Origin: Anas platyrhynchos
Lineage: Eukaryota; Chordata; Aves; Anseriformes; Anatidae
Length of the DNA: 64,000 bases
Assembly: GCF_047663525.1 (NCBI RefSeq)
Contig: NC_092611.1
Span: 6,733,001-6,797,000 of the forward strand
Direction of reading: 5' to 3'
In this document: in pieces, positions 47,336-61,998 of the stretch
How positions within the stretch are numbered: position 1 is the first letter of the stretch
How the letters are laid out: each line of letters opens with the position of its first letter
Program-made: the position numbers and the translations under genes
The notes under the pieces: generated by a model
Seen by the model: only the letters and a program-made list of their open reading frames with translations
Told to the model about the DNA's origin: nothing
Databases searched by the model: none

Positions 47336-49150
47336 AAGAAACAATTGCTGTAATTTTCTTTTGTTCTGCGTCTTAAGGAGGGCAACTGAAGTTTTTCCTG
47401 AGCGAAGCAGGCTTGAGGGAAGGCTAAGCATGCCAAGGCCAGTAGTCACAGGCAAAGCTCTGGCTTGTGCCCTTTTGTGCAGCTTGGGAAGCAGAGAGCT
47501 GGTGGGCAAACAAGCCTGGGCAGAGCCATGGGCTCTGGCTCGAGGTCTGGAGGATGGATGAGGGTCAGCTGAAGCTCACAGTTGTGACTAATGAACCCAT
47601 AACCTGCCTTGCCAATGAGTCAGGCGGTGCTTGCTCTTGATGGGCATGGGTCATGGAGCTCCTGTTAAATTTTGGCCGTGGCCTACTTCCCAGGCTGCCT
47701 CCTCTCTGCAGCACTGGTGCCTTTGCTGCTGTATATTCCCAGTTCATTTCTGGACAAATAGTTTCCAAGTGAAGGTAAGCTAATAAATCCTGTGACCCTC
47801 TTGGTGCTATAAGCTCTTGTTAGAATAGGTACGGAAAGAAAAGGAAGAACTGAATGATGAGCAAGGGTATAGCTATACTATAATGGGCAGTAGTGTGCAA
47901 ATAACTGTTAGGAGAGGTTCCTGTCCTGAGCTGTTTTGCTGAATGCTATTCATCTGCAGGCAAAGTAAGCCGGTGGAACTCAGCCTACCTATGGAAACAG
48001 CTGACTCTGCACGAAGCAAACAAGAAAATTAGCGTAGAAACTGCACCTAATTTCTGGTACAGTCCACTGGGAGGTGAGTTAGCTTGCCACCTTGTATCTC
48101 ACTGTATGCAAATATTTCACATCATATGATCTTAAAAATATAAAATAAATACACAGAAAACCCCTCCTCTAAAACCACCTCTGGCAGTAAATAATCCTTG
48201 CCTTCTTGTGACTCTGTTCTTTTGTGACCGTCTCTGCTGTTCTTCCTGCCTGCTCAGTTTCTGTGCCGTGAGTCAACATTAGTCCTGTAGCTTTCTGTGT
48301 ACCCGTGCTGTTCTTTATCCTAAACTGAACGTCAGAACAGCTCTGCCTCATTTGTCATTGAGGCTATTAGGGCTGGCCTGGTGCCTGGTCCAACAGAGGT
48401 GGAGGAAAGCAAGATGAGACCTAAGATTTGTCAGGGAAACAAGTGTGCTATTAATGCTAGTAAGGATGTCGTGTTGAAATAGCAGAAGGATGAGCGTCTC
48501 GTAGCAATAGGAATTGTGCCTGGCTTGAACTGGAAAGGTGAGATAGGGAGATACCCAGCTGAAAACAGGATGGTTACAAGTGTCATGAGAGGCTGACATG
48601 ACACTCCCACCATTTGTATTTCAAAAGGTAAAACCCGACAGGATGAAAATACATACTAATCCAGGGTGTGAGAGATTGCTTTGATTGAAACTTAAGAAAG
48701 AAATAAGTCTGCTGGTCGGAGGAAGATATTTTTGTGAGCTACTTGAAGCACCCTGTTTTGCTGCTCTGTGGGGGGGGGGAAGGTGGAAAAGAGGTGTGTT
48801 TGTACCGAATGCTTGCAGTGAGAAGAAATTACCAGGCTTTGCAACTGCTGCATAAGCACAGGCTGGGAGGGTAGGCTTAGGGCAGGGGTGTGTGCTTCCC
48901 CAGCCTGCTGAAGCTGCACGCTCTGTGCTGTGCTGGCGATGAACCCCGCGGGGTACGCTGCTTTCACGCTGCTGCGGTTCGGCAACTCCCGCAGGAGAGC
49001 CAGCTCACGTCCCCTCCTGCCTGGATGCGAGCAAGACGCGGCCGTGGCCGTGCCTGTTATCTTTGGGACGCGAGATGAGTGATGCCGTGGCTGCGTGGGG
49101 CTCATCTCCCATGCCCGCAGGCCAAAGGGATGCTCCGTGCGTGCCTTGTG
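47336..49150. other. Intergenic between TLCD5 copies
   Basis: No gene or third TLCD5 fragment is recognised. An octamer (ATGCAAAT) sits near 48106. A G9 run lies at about 48771-48779. It is otherwise ordinary unique sequence. Confidence 0.6.
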
Positions 49151-49570
49151 GCTGCCTCGCTCCGCGAGCAACACCCCGCTGACCACCAAAACCAAGGCCT
49201 GTGAGGACCGGGGGGGGCACAGCCCTGACCCCAACCAGCCCTTCCTGGGGCTGAGGGTCTGGGGGCGAGCACAGGGCCCCTTCCCCAGGGCCAGCCGCCG
49301 TCCCTCCGCCCCGCCAGCGGGCGCCCCTCGGCCGCCGCCGCCGCTTTCTCTTCCCAGGCACGGAGCGTGGCCCAGCAGCCGCGGCGGCGGCCGAGCCGCT
49401 TCCCGCAGGTGGGTTCGTGGGGAGGCCCCTGTAGGGCTGGGGGGACCCCCAAGGGCCCTCCACCACCCCGGCCCTACAGCCCCGGCCTCGCTTGGCTCCA
49501 GCAGCCGGCTCCGGGTGCAGCCAGGCTGGGGAGCACCGAGGCAAGGCCCACAGCGGGGCCTCCGGGGGCT
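49150..49570 (+). promoter_or_regulatory. TLCD5: CpG-rich block, candidate promoter/non-coding exon of TLCD5 copy B
   Basis: Very GC- and CpG-rich, with GCC/GGC repeats (49331-49395). A donor-like CCCGCAG|GTGGGT ends a possible non-coding exon at 49408. The next good acceptor leading to an ATG is at 51519, the start exon of copy B. The 195-codon open frames on both strands are typical of CpG islands and resemble no protein I know. Confidence 0.45.
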
Positions 49571-49789
49571 GGAGGGGATGGGGCCTGTGCACGGTTATGG
49601 GGTGATGTTGGGGTGTTTTTTCCCTTTTTTTTTAGAAAAAGGAGGAAGTGATACTTCTCTGGAGATGTCCGTCAGGGGTTGAAGCTCTTTTGGGGTGAGC
49701 TGGGCTGGGATTTGAGGCGCGTTGGGTTGTGCTGCTTTTATTCGTGGCTCCGGTGCTGCTGATAATGCAAACGCTGCTGCTCCTTCTAA

Positions 49790-49930
49790 AGGGGTGATAT
49801 GGATAATAATATAATTACCGCCTGTTTTAAAGGCTTTTGCCCTTTTCAGTGTGCAGTGAGAGGCATGATTGACAGATAAAATATATATTGTACATGCTAA
49901 TGACAGGCATTGAGCTTTGATGTGTAATTG
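49790..49930. promoter_or_regulatory. AT-rich element with PBX-MEIS-type motif
   Basis: The decamer TGATTGACAG, the composite PBX-MEIS/TGIF-type site, is at 49866-49875 and runs into AGATAA. ATAATATAATTA and TGCTAATGACAGGCATT flank it. The block is AT-rich between two GC-rich segments and free of repeats, which suggests an enhancer-like element. Conservation was not tested. Confidence 0.35.
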
Positions 49931-50029
49931 AAAGAAAGCCCCTTCCTTTTTTTTTTTTTTTTTTTCCCTAGGGAAATACAGAAATATTTTTTTCAGGTGT
50001 AGGTGTGGAAAACACCTCGACGTGCTTGC

Positions 50030-50275
50030 CCTCTTTTGCAGGTTCAGGTGCCCTTCCAGCAGGCTTATTGCCCTCTTCTGCAGGTTCAGGTGTCCTTCCA
50101 GCAGGCTTTTTGCCCTTTTTTGCAGGTTCAGGTGCCCTTCCAGCAGGCTTATTGCCCTCTTTTGCAGGTTCAGGTGCCCTTCCAGCAGGCTTTTTGCCCT
50201 TTTTTGCAGGTTGGGTATCCTTCCAGCAGGCTTTTTGCCCTTTTTTGCAGGTCAGGTGTCCTTCCAGCAGGCTCC
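50030..50275. repeat. 42-bp minisatellite, six units
   Basis: Units of about 42 bases (core CTTTTGCAGGTTCAGGTGCC + CTTCCAGCAGG) repeat six times. Units differ by point changes (CCCTCTTTT/CCCTTTTTT; TTATTG/TTTTTG), and the last two are 41 bases. Because 42 is divisible by 3, long frames are open on both strands, but the 41-base units break the periodic frame. Each unit carries a pyrimidine tract plus CAG|G, i.e. a splice-acceptor-like string. It lies in the putative first intron of TLCD5 copy B. Confidence 0.9.
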
Positions 50276-52621
<2,346 letters not shown>

Positions 52622-53039
52622 CTGGATGCTGAGTAAAAACTTCCTCGAGTTCACGGGCTGGCAGGAAGGGGATCATGCCTGAGATGCCACTGTCGGGAGA
52701 GGAGCCAACACACGTTAGCAATTCTGGAGCCAAATTTATCCCTGGCATAACTCCATTGAAATCCATGGAGCTGTGCCACGGATTCATCGGATCTGCAGTG
52801 TTTGGCCTGGCAGAGGCTAGCTCGGTGTGTACGTAAGCATACGCTAAATGATAGGGGTGAAAGAAGGGCTAATTTTACTGACTAACTGTAACTGGTCCAG
52901 CAGTGCAGGTGTAAATAGCAGTGTTAGCAGCTAACTCCTTCGGCATTGCTATGGTCTTGGAAGAGATGAGAACATAACACTAGATGTCGATGTTCAGTGT
53001 CCTGTACAGTCTAGGCAGCTGGAGTGACGACGTGCTGCT

Positions 53040-53240
53040 AGGAAGGAGTGTGTTTTAGTGTTTTGTGGGAGCTGGGATTCTTGGCTCTTCCACCAACTTG
53101 TTATGTGACCTTGGGCAAGTCACGTAACTCTCCAACTCTGTGCCTAATTTCCCCATCTGTGATTTGGGGGTGATGGAGCCGATCCATCTGTGTTATGCAC
53201 TTTTAGATCTTCACTTGAGAGGTGCTATGTAAATGCAGAA
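53040..53240 (+). repeat. MIR/CORE-SINE element
   Basis: GGGATTCTTGGCTCTTCCAC, then TTGTTATGTGACCTTGGGCA, AGTCACGTAACTC, TGCCTAATTTCCCCATCTGT and a GGTGCTATGTAAATGC tail follow the MIR consensus closely in plus orientation. It is the best-preserved old SINE in the window. Confidence 0.85.
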
Positions 53241-54764
53241 TGGTGGTTGTTACCTGCACTTTGTTCATTATCCCCATGGTTCCTTTGGGAGAAGTGGTTC
53301 TGGTGGTTGAGCTAGAGCGTGACTCTAGAAGGAACAGTATTTTAAGCAGGTCACTCTTTCCTACCCTAATTTCTTTCAATAACTTATTTAATAACGTATT
53401 GGTAACTTATTTTTCAGTAGTGTCCAGAAGCTCTGGTCAGCACTGGCACCTTGCAGGACTCGGTGCTCCATGAACACACCCAAAGATGCAGCCCCTGATG
53501 GGAAGCGCTTTTGTGACGTTTTCCCCCCTCTTCACTCCTGACTGTTAAAGCTCTGCCCACGCTCTCTAAATTCTGCTCCTGGCTCCGTGAGTGACCAACG
53601 CTCTCCTTTATGAGAAGCCCCATCAGGACTTGTAAGTGGTTTTCTGACCTCCAACACGGGCCCAGCACTGCTGTGTCTGCAGAACAGCAAACTTCCCTCT
53701 GCTTTATTTATTGGCCCAAATGCAGGCATAGTTTGGAGCAAGCCTGAGACCCAGTGGCTTGTCCTGAGACCCTCAAATACCTTCCCCAAGCTGTAACTTC
53801 TAAAAACGAGAGCAGTAAATGTAGGGTGCATTTGCAGATCACTGCAGAATAATCTGTACTTGCCGTTTCTGGCAGCCTAAAGGGAACAGGGTGCAGAACC
53901 CGACTTGTAGTAAAGGCTGTGTGTGTATTTCTGTTGCTCTTGAAGGTGTCAATCCAGATTCCTGTCACTGTGTCTGAATCCAGAGTCTGTCCCAGCGTTT
54001 AAAGACAGTGGAGGACTGTAGGTGGAAGTATAAATACAGCTCACTTCAAATGAGCATTGATGTTTTTTCCAAGGACCACAGACAACAGTTTTGACAAGAG
54101 TTTCTTCAGATCCAAACTGGGATTTTGGGTTAAAGAGTAATCAGGATACATCATCAAAACCCACTAGGTAGGGTGGGAGAGACACCCAGCTCCAGATCTG
54201 TCCTCTGCCCTCTTCAAGCCAGAGACCTAATCTTGGCTTTTCTTCATCTGCATTGATGCTTTGACCTCTGGGCTTTAGATTCACTTCTCTCTTCCTGATT
54301 AGATCTGGTTCACTTGATGAAAGTGAATGTTTACAGGGTAAGAGAGATTTATTTTATGGCCCAATAATTAAAGAAATGAGAGGCACAGAACCTGGCATTT
54401 TTTTTTTAAGAAGAGAAGTGTACTTGTCCAGAAGAAAACATGTTAGTTATCTGTCTGGTTCCATTTACAGGGGAAAAAAAACCTGCTGCCCAGCTGGCAG
54501 CAGCTGCTGTTTGTTTCCCTGTGTGTTCTTTAAGCTCTGTGCTCAGCACCAGGGCTGTCGTGCTGCTGCCAGCCTTGCCTGTTGCAGCCAAAGGGCTTCC
54601 GATCAGCAGAGCCAGCTGGTGATGAGCTGGTCCTTCAACCCAAACTTGACTCATTCGGCACAGCAAAGTGATGTGACTGCCTCGGAGGGAGGCAAGAAGG
54701 GCTAGTCAGGGCTCGCCGGTTCCTTCCCAGCTCTGCTGCAGGCGTGGGATGTGTCAAGGAGGCT

Positions 54765-54855
54765 TTTTGCCTCAGCTTACCCCCCTCGTGAAGTGGGTAC
54801 AATATTCAGCTACCTCGTGGGGCGTTTTCATCTGTTACCACTAAGCCACCTTTGA
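54765..54855 (+). repeat. MIR-like fragment
   Basis: TTGCCTCAGCTTACCCCCCT, CGTGAAGTGGGTACAATATT and CAGCTACCTCGTGGGGCGTT mirror the MIR segment CTCAGTTTCCCCATCTGTAA...TACCTCATAGGG. Partial. Confidence 0.55.
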
Positions 54856-55915
54856 GTAAAGCTTGGTGGTCTCTGTCAAGCTGCGCTGTATCGAGGCGAA
54901 TTGCTGTTGCTTGGAGTGAAGCACTTCTCTCTGTGGCCCATATTTAGTTATTTCTAACCTGAACGTGACACTTCCCAGCATCAGGCTTGTTTAAAAGCAT
55001 GACTGCAAAGTGCTTTGCAGCAGTGCTTATGGGTAGGAGTCGAAACAAGTGAGCTAGACATCCATATAAAAGTGAGCCCAGGTCCTTCTTGTTCAGCTAG
55101 ACTCCCAGGTTAAAGAAAGGATGCCTGGAGGGTGTTCCCTACTGAGGACTGCAACAAATCTGGAGTCAGAAGAGTTTCGGCAGCCAGCCTGACCAGGGAA
55201 TAAGGGCTAAGATCGCAGGGAGGGCTTTCAGCAGCAGGTCCTGAGGAAGCGCAGCTGAAAATGGAGCCTGTTCATTTCTCAGTGCACTTGTCTTGCCCAG
55301 CAGGAGCAGTTTCCTGAGCAGACTTGGTGATTCGGACCCCAGCCTCTGGTGAGATTTGGTGTGCAGCTTAATGCGTGGCTGTAGCCCTTCTGTGCACAAC
55401 CTCCCCAAGCAGGAATGGAGAATTGGGATGCCGGTTAGTGATTGCAGGTATCTGTGAAGCACTTTGCATGAAAATATTAAGGTAATGCATTTAATGGCTG
55501 AGGGGCCTCCTTCTTTGAACTGTGAGGAACTGGGTTGGAAGAAGTGATCAATGTCGAGGCTTTAGATGTTAAGCAAAGGCACCAGAAGACAAAAGGGCAG
55601 TTAGGAATGGCTCTGTGAGGTAGAGCTAGCAGTGATGTTGCAGAGCAAGGCTTCGTAGTCTGCCTGGTGGGCTCCAGCATAGAATCACAGACCCAAGCAG
55701 AAGTATAACCTGTAAGCTGTGGAGCACGCGGTGGGACCTGTCCTCAGGCTAGTCCGTGGTGCCTGCAGCAAGTGTAAAAGGAAACTGCAGAACTAGTGTG
55801 AAATAATAACCTGTGTTTGCATTACTGTGTAATAGCAACTAATGTTCCACCAGTGAATGGTGTAGATGCTTTGTATTATGTTTTATAAAATAAAGATTAT
55901 TTAATTATATGAGGA

Positions 55916-58900
55916 ATTTGGTTTTCTGTCTTTGAATGGAGTTCTTCTGTGTGCTGCTGCATGAGTTGGCGTTGAACAAAGCTGGGGGCTGAGAGGTGCT
56001 GGTCTGTCACTCCGTGTGCTCGCCAGGGTATTGCTTACATGCTGGGGGGCTGCTTTCACTCAGGGCCAGAGAGAAACTGCAGATCTGTGCAGCTGCAGGG
56101 AGCTGTGTACATCCTGTTCTGTTCGTGCCCCAAAGCTCCCCAGGCACTTTGTCACTTAATCTGCTGTGGGAGGTGCGAGCTGCCAGGAAGATGCTGCGCA
56201 GGGCTCAGATCTGTTCACACGGGGGTTGCTTCTGCCCTTAATGCGATAGCTTGGCACTTGGAAAGCCAGTGACATGGGGAACATCTTCATCAAATGTGAT
56301 TTGGAAGGGTGTCCTTTCAAAAGCTGTCTTCAAATGGTGCTCCTGAAACAGGGGAGGAAAATGTCAGAGTGGTGCTTTCAGTGAGACACCCAGGCACTGT
56401 GCAGACCCGGAACCAACTCTGCCTTGCTTATGATCACAGTATTTGCCAGAGATCTATCATGCCAGAGTCTGTTTTCTATGAACAGCTAAGTGAATTTTGT
56501 TTGAGTGTAACCCTAAATCTACCTCAAAATCCTCCAGCACTGTGGAGCAGCTGTGTAGTGTTGAGTCCTCTAGAGTTACTGGCCTGTTTAACACTCTACA
56601 AGCAGCCTGGCTGCATGGTGAAGTGGTGTCAGGGACTTCAATAATTTATCCTGGGAGTTTGTTTAACCTCTGAGGTAGTCTGCAATCGGAGAAGAAAGCA
56701 CAGTAATGTTCTGCAGCTTTGCTTTGGAGCTCCAAGCATCTTCCAGGTTTCACAACTTCAAATTACACACTAGAATCTAGTCTTAAGTTCATGAGCAAAG
56801 GTGCTTCACTGCAAAAAGTGACATCTGCCTCTGACCCAATTTATTTCATTTTACGTCTTCCCATTATTTCTTTTAAACCCATTCCTTCCCCACTGCCTGC
56901 CACTAGCTTCTACTGCAGGCCCTGCAGTGGAGCTTTATAAAGCTAACTTCCTTTTGGTCTTCTGCCCTCTCTTTATAATTAAACTCCTTACTTGTATTTG
57001 AAGAAATTGCTATTTTGTGAAATTGGAGGCTTTATTCCCTTGCAACAGTAGTCCAAACACTGCTCTAAAAGCATGGTGGTTTAGGTCTTTAGAGTCTGGT
57101 TTTAGACTAATACCAGTGCTGTCAGCTGGCCTGTTCCTTGGGTATAAAAGATAAGAGAATGCTTTAAGCTTCATGGTAGTTGTGTGTATGCTCCTGATAG
57201 TTGCAGACTTTGTATAGCTTAGCTGGAAGTAAAATAACAAGTCTGCTGCCATTCCTAAGGAAATCAAATTTCAGAAACCAAGAGAGAATTAGAGTCAGCA
57301 TTAGCCTCGCGTTGCTTAAGCAATTTCTAGACAAGGAATAACTTCTTCTTGGTTATACCAAAACGAACTAATGCTTTTCTCTTTCCAAGTCAGCTTCAAT
57401 ATGTGCTCTTGTAAATCTGTGCAAGAGAAGAAGGTGTCAGCTTTTGCTGGCTTTGTCCTGTTTCCCTCAAGTCCCAGGGGCAGTTTGGCAGCTGGTAAGT
57501 TGGCAATCTTAGGCATCTTTAGAGAATGACTTCCAGAAGCAACTGAACAGATCTGGAAAGTGTGTGCAAAAACTTTCACAAAGTTAGAGCAGCTTACTGG
57601 TAGCTAATCTCACATGGAAAAGAGAAAGTGTCCATTTCTGTTGGTTTTCATGTGTTACAAGCTACAGGTTTTCAGGAAAGTTTGTGTTATGTTGTTTAAA
57701 TCCTGTATCACTTCAGAAGGTGAACATCTGTTCAGTGTAACTGATAGTCCTCAAATGTGGTAAGAAATTGCATTCTTTATTTCTTTAGATTTTACCCTAA
57801 TAACAAATACCTCTTTTTTTCCAATTAGAGGGTGTTGATTCTAGCAGGCAGCAAGAAGAGTCCATGGCAGAACGTACAGCAGCTTTGTCCTAACACACAC
57901 GCTGCTGCTTTATTTATGCTGATGTGGAAAGAAAGCTTAGTGCTATAAAAATGCTTACTGTGATGTGGCTTATCCAGGTTTAGGCACTTAATAAGCTGTC
58001 ACAGTGGAAACCCTGATAGATTAGCCTATCTGTATCTCAACAAAGTCAGCAAAGTATTGCATGTGTCCAAGTGACTTAAAAGCATGGACCAGCCCTGTAT
58101 GCATTTCCAGCATTTCCAGCAAACTGGACACAAAACAAGCTGCCTGTCTCTGTAGGCAGTGAATCGTGGGCCTATTTTAAGGCATGTGAACTAAAAGGCT
58201 TTGAAATATCATAGCGATGTGGAGTGCAGCACGAATTCATTATTATTAATATATATTTTCTTTCAAATTAGCAGTGCATCAGCATGGCCATTAGTGGCTG
58301 TTGGATCAGTCTTTGCATCAGCTTCTGAAGCAGGTGGCATCCGTGTCGCAGTGTACTTGGTGAGGAACAGCCCAGCAACAGCTGGAAAATTCAGTGGATG
58401 GCCAAGCAGATAAACTGTCTGAAATCCAGTGTCTATCATAACATATTCCACTCTCTCAAAAGCAGAATCTCAGCAATTAAGGAAATCCCCCACAACTTCT
58501 CAGCTGGCTCAGCAGGATCTCAAATGAGAGGAGTTCCCTGAAATCTTTTTTTTTTTTTTTTCTTTTTTTTTTTTTTTTCCCCCAGAGCCTTAGTAATTTG
58601 TGGCATTATCAACTGAAGTCTAAATACCAGTACAAAACCCTGGTGCATTCTGACACTGGTTTTAAATTGATTACCTGTAAGCAGCAAAGCACAAGAGGCT
58701 GAATTCCATGATCTGCGCCTTTCAAATCATACATAACTTAAGGTTAGAAGAATCCTTGTCCATTTCATTTTTATAATGGAGGTCAGCAAAACTCAGCTAA
58801 TAGCCCATCATGTCTGAGTGGCAGCAGGCAGTTTTACAAAGCTATCTATTCTTTACTTAAGGTCTGCAGGGGATCCTTCGCACTCGCAGGTAAGGTGCTC

Positions 58901-61650
58901 TAATGCTTGATTATCCCATCTGAGATGTGGTACAAAGTTTTCCCAAAAGAATGATTGCATTCACTGATGCTCAAAATTTGAAGACAAGGCAAAGCCTGAT
59001 ACATCTGGCATCACGGAGTTAAAAATCTATTGCCTTTTGCTGTTTTCCCACCTGTGTTTAGACTGAGCCCATAGTGGTGCAACTCCGGATCAGAGCGCAG
59101 CACCTGGAGCACCAGAAACTCCAGAAGCTGACTCCGGTTTCAGGACTCGTTTCAAAAGCAGCTTGGCGGTGAGAGGGCCCTGGCTGTTAAAATGCCGGAG
59201 GAAGGTTTCAGATGAGAGCAGCCATACGAGGATCCTCCAGCAGATGGCATCAGGTCCCCGGGTGAGCCTCTGGTGCCAGGCTGGGAAATGAGGTCTGGGA
59301 AAAAGCCTCAGTGAAGCCTTTCTGTTTGGGTATGTCTTTCCAGGAGTCCTGTATAAGGCATCTCCAAGGATTTTTGTGCCATCCTTTACTTAAGGCACAA
59401 TGGGAATTTATAGCTCACAGCACTCGACATTCTTCACATCAGGGTCCTCATTATTTCAGCTGTTTACCTCTGCTCTGAACCCTATAAAAAATACAATTGG
59501 GGGGACGGGGGACATTGGTGCTTGGCCCCAGAGACACGGAGTGATGAGCTAAATGTGCAGCTCCCACTTCCAACATCTACGTTTGTATGACAGTCCTAGC
59601 TGTAAATTCAGGCTAAGTGAGGACTTCAGAGCTACCAAACGAAATCTATTTTAATTGGTACTGCACAATGTAATTGCTTATCGATTTTTTTTTTCCCCTG
59701 GATTTCACATTGTAAAACTGCCCAGGCAGCAGAAGTGTCATAAATAGACATGTATATTAACATCAGTACACAATCAGCTTCCCCACAAAAATAATCATGT
59801 GCAGGAAGGAGAAGCAATTATGGTATCAGAGTCTACTTTGGAATTGTTTTATTATTGCTTTTTCTTTTTAATTGTGGCATTAAGCGTAGCAATATGAATG
59901 CAGCCCATTATGAGCAAGAGTTAATCTACTGAACAATATGCTATAAGGGTTTTATGCTTCCTTCTTGTCTTTGGTAGAGTTTTATGTGATGCTTCTTTTG
60001 ACAATACTGAGTAGATTCTTTGGCAAATGTTAATCAGTGTCACTCCACTGAGTTTTATGTCCTTTTACTGCAGCTGAAGAAGCTTCCTACTTTCCTACTC
60101 TTTATTTTTTTATTTTTTTAGGATTTCCTCCAGCTAATTGTTATTGTCATTATTTTGTCACGCCCAATAAAATATGATTAAAGTAATAAAAAAGCATCAA
60201 GGCCTAATATGCAAATGCTGGGCCTGTCCTGAAATAAGAGGTCTCCCCAGAGCCTTCCTCTCTCTCAAGGCACAGTACTGCGTGTTCCCTGCCATAAAGG
60301 CAGGGAGGGACTTATTGCAGAGAAGGTGCAATAAAGAATGCAATAAAGAGATATATGATAAATATAGATAGATAAATAGAGATATTTAGGTACTTCATTA
60401 ACACCAAGCAGTGTGTCGCACGCTGCTGCAGCGTTGGAGGCGGCTGTGGGTGCACGACTCGCACCCCCCTCTTTTTCTTTTCTCAAGCCTCTATCTTCCC
60501 CAAAAGGAAACCAAAAGAGGAAGCGTAAATGCTCTGCGTGTCTATGTCAAGTACCATCTAGAAAATGATTTCATCCCACACTTCCCCTCTTTGCGCCGAA
60601 CTTCTTCAAAACAGCAAATTCATCAAGCTATCAAAGAGCCCCCGGGCTTCCTGATCCCGGCTCACGTCTCCGCACGAGGAAGCAGCTCCACGTCGGGGTC
60701 CCGTGAGCGCCTTGGGGCAAGGTATGGTGCTTACTGCCACGTCTGCGCCTCCCTCCCCAAAAACCTCTTTTCCAGGCTCTTTCCAAGTGCAGTGCCTGGC
60801 TTTGAAGAAGTGCGTGGAGGTAAGGCTAATTAAAAAGAAGGAAGGTGGCCGACATGACTGGGATTAGCTAATAATATTCCTATTTTGGCCTCTTGTTGGC
60901 ATCTGGTAGGAGAGGCTGACGTGAGCCTCACCCCAGGGCCTTGCCCAAGCTCTTGGCTCTGGGAGGCCGGGCAGGGATCCACGTGGAGCCGTCCCCTCCA
61001 TTTCACATCTGGTGGTCACTGCCTTCAGTTCGTGGCCACGCGAGGCTCGGTGGCTTGGAAGGTTCACGAGCTTCTGGTATATGGACACACTTATCTAGGT
61101 GTTTGAGAACAAGTGTGCCTGCCTGAAATCTGCTCATTTATCCCCACACGTTGGCAACAGATTTGGGGATTAGGTAATGAACCTCCAGCTCAGCATCTGG
61201 TCTGTTACCACAGTTTGCCCCAAATGCAGTGTCCCAAACAAGCCGTGCTGTTTAAACCCTGATGGCATCGATGCAGATGCTGCTCCAAACATTTATTTGT
61301 TGTACGTGGTGTAAGCACCAAGGAGCTACAGCCAATATCGACGTGGGTGTGTTTCTGGTGGGAGCTATGCCCCATCCGTGCATCTTGAGGTGCTGCTGTG
61401 TAAATATCCTGCATTTATTTATTTATAATTTATTATCCTGCTGCTCACCCAAAGTGCTGTGGGAGCAGGAGCGGCCTGAGGCGTGCTGGGGGGCATCCAT
61501 CGCGCCGGTTTTGGGGTTTTGATCACCTCAGCTGTGAGAAGAAATCCTGAGGAGACGCGTTGTGTGCAGGGGTACGGGGGGAAGGAGGGTACAGGGGGAT
61601 GCACATAGGGGCTGTGGAGGCTGTGATGGAGGGGTGTGAGGGGATGAAGG
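55916..61650. other. Intergenic between TLCD5 copy B and ARHGEF12
   Basis: About 5.7 kb with no recognised gene. It includes T runs at 58545-58578, an unexplained 62-codon minus-strand frame (58263-58451), a GATA-like short repeat region (60350-60386) and an AT-rich repeat-free block at 59830-60240. Short T- or A-rich pieces are common. Confidence 0.6.
59830..60240. promoter_or_regulatory. AT-rich candidate regulatory block
   Basis: A dense AT-rich, largely repeat-free stretch with homeodomain-type cores (TTAATTG/ATTA), TTATTGTCATTATTTTGTCA and an octamer (ATGCAAAT, near 60209). It lies about 2 kb upstream of the ARHGEF12 promoter. Its composition resembles conserved non-coding elements, but conservation cannot be seen from one sequence. 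Confidence 0.25.
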
Positions 61651-61756
61651 CTACAGGGGGATGCACACAGGGGCTGTGGGGCTGAGCTCCTGCCCCCGCC
61701 GCCTCCCCGTGCCACATTTTCCACACCGCGCATCGCCGGCTCCGGGCTGGAAAGAG

Positions 61757-61830
61757 GAGGAGGAGATGAAGGAGGAGGAGGAGGAGGAGGTGGAGGAAGA
61801 GGAGGAGGAGGAAGAGGAGGAGGAGAGGGC
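61757..61830. repeat. GGA/GAA purine-rich trinucleotide tract
   Basis: GAGGAGGA repeats with GAA and GTG interruptions on the + strand, within the ARHGEF12 promoter region. Confidence 0.9.
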
Positions 61831-61998
61831 CCTGGGGGGCGGAGCGGCGGCGGAAGGATCCGGCCGGAGGGGCGGGGAGGAGCGCTGCGGCCGGAGGCTG
61901 AGCCCCCCCCTCAGGAGGCCAGGGGAGGCCCCGGCTCGCTTCGGCCTCCACGGGGAGGCTCCGCTCCCCCCCGGCAGCAGCGGGGCCGGGCCGGAACC

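Larger units (their letters stand above)
52622..55915 (+). other. TLCD5: TLCD5 copy B 3' UTR/3' flank with poly(A) signal
   Basis: No coding signal. The first AATAAA with a good downstream T/GT-rich tract is at 55889-55894. If it is used, the UTR is about 3.3 kb and contains two MIR-like fragments. Shorter transcripts are possible. Confidence 0.45.

Noticed and set aside
49005-49682. Two opposing 195-codon frames in the CpG island
   Set aside because: Typical of stop-poor CpG islands; Pro/Arg/Gly-rich with no known domain.
55676-55700. AGAATCACAGA string resembling a CR1 terminus
   Set aside because: Only about 15 bases match and no adjacent CR1 sequence follows.
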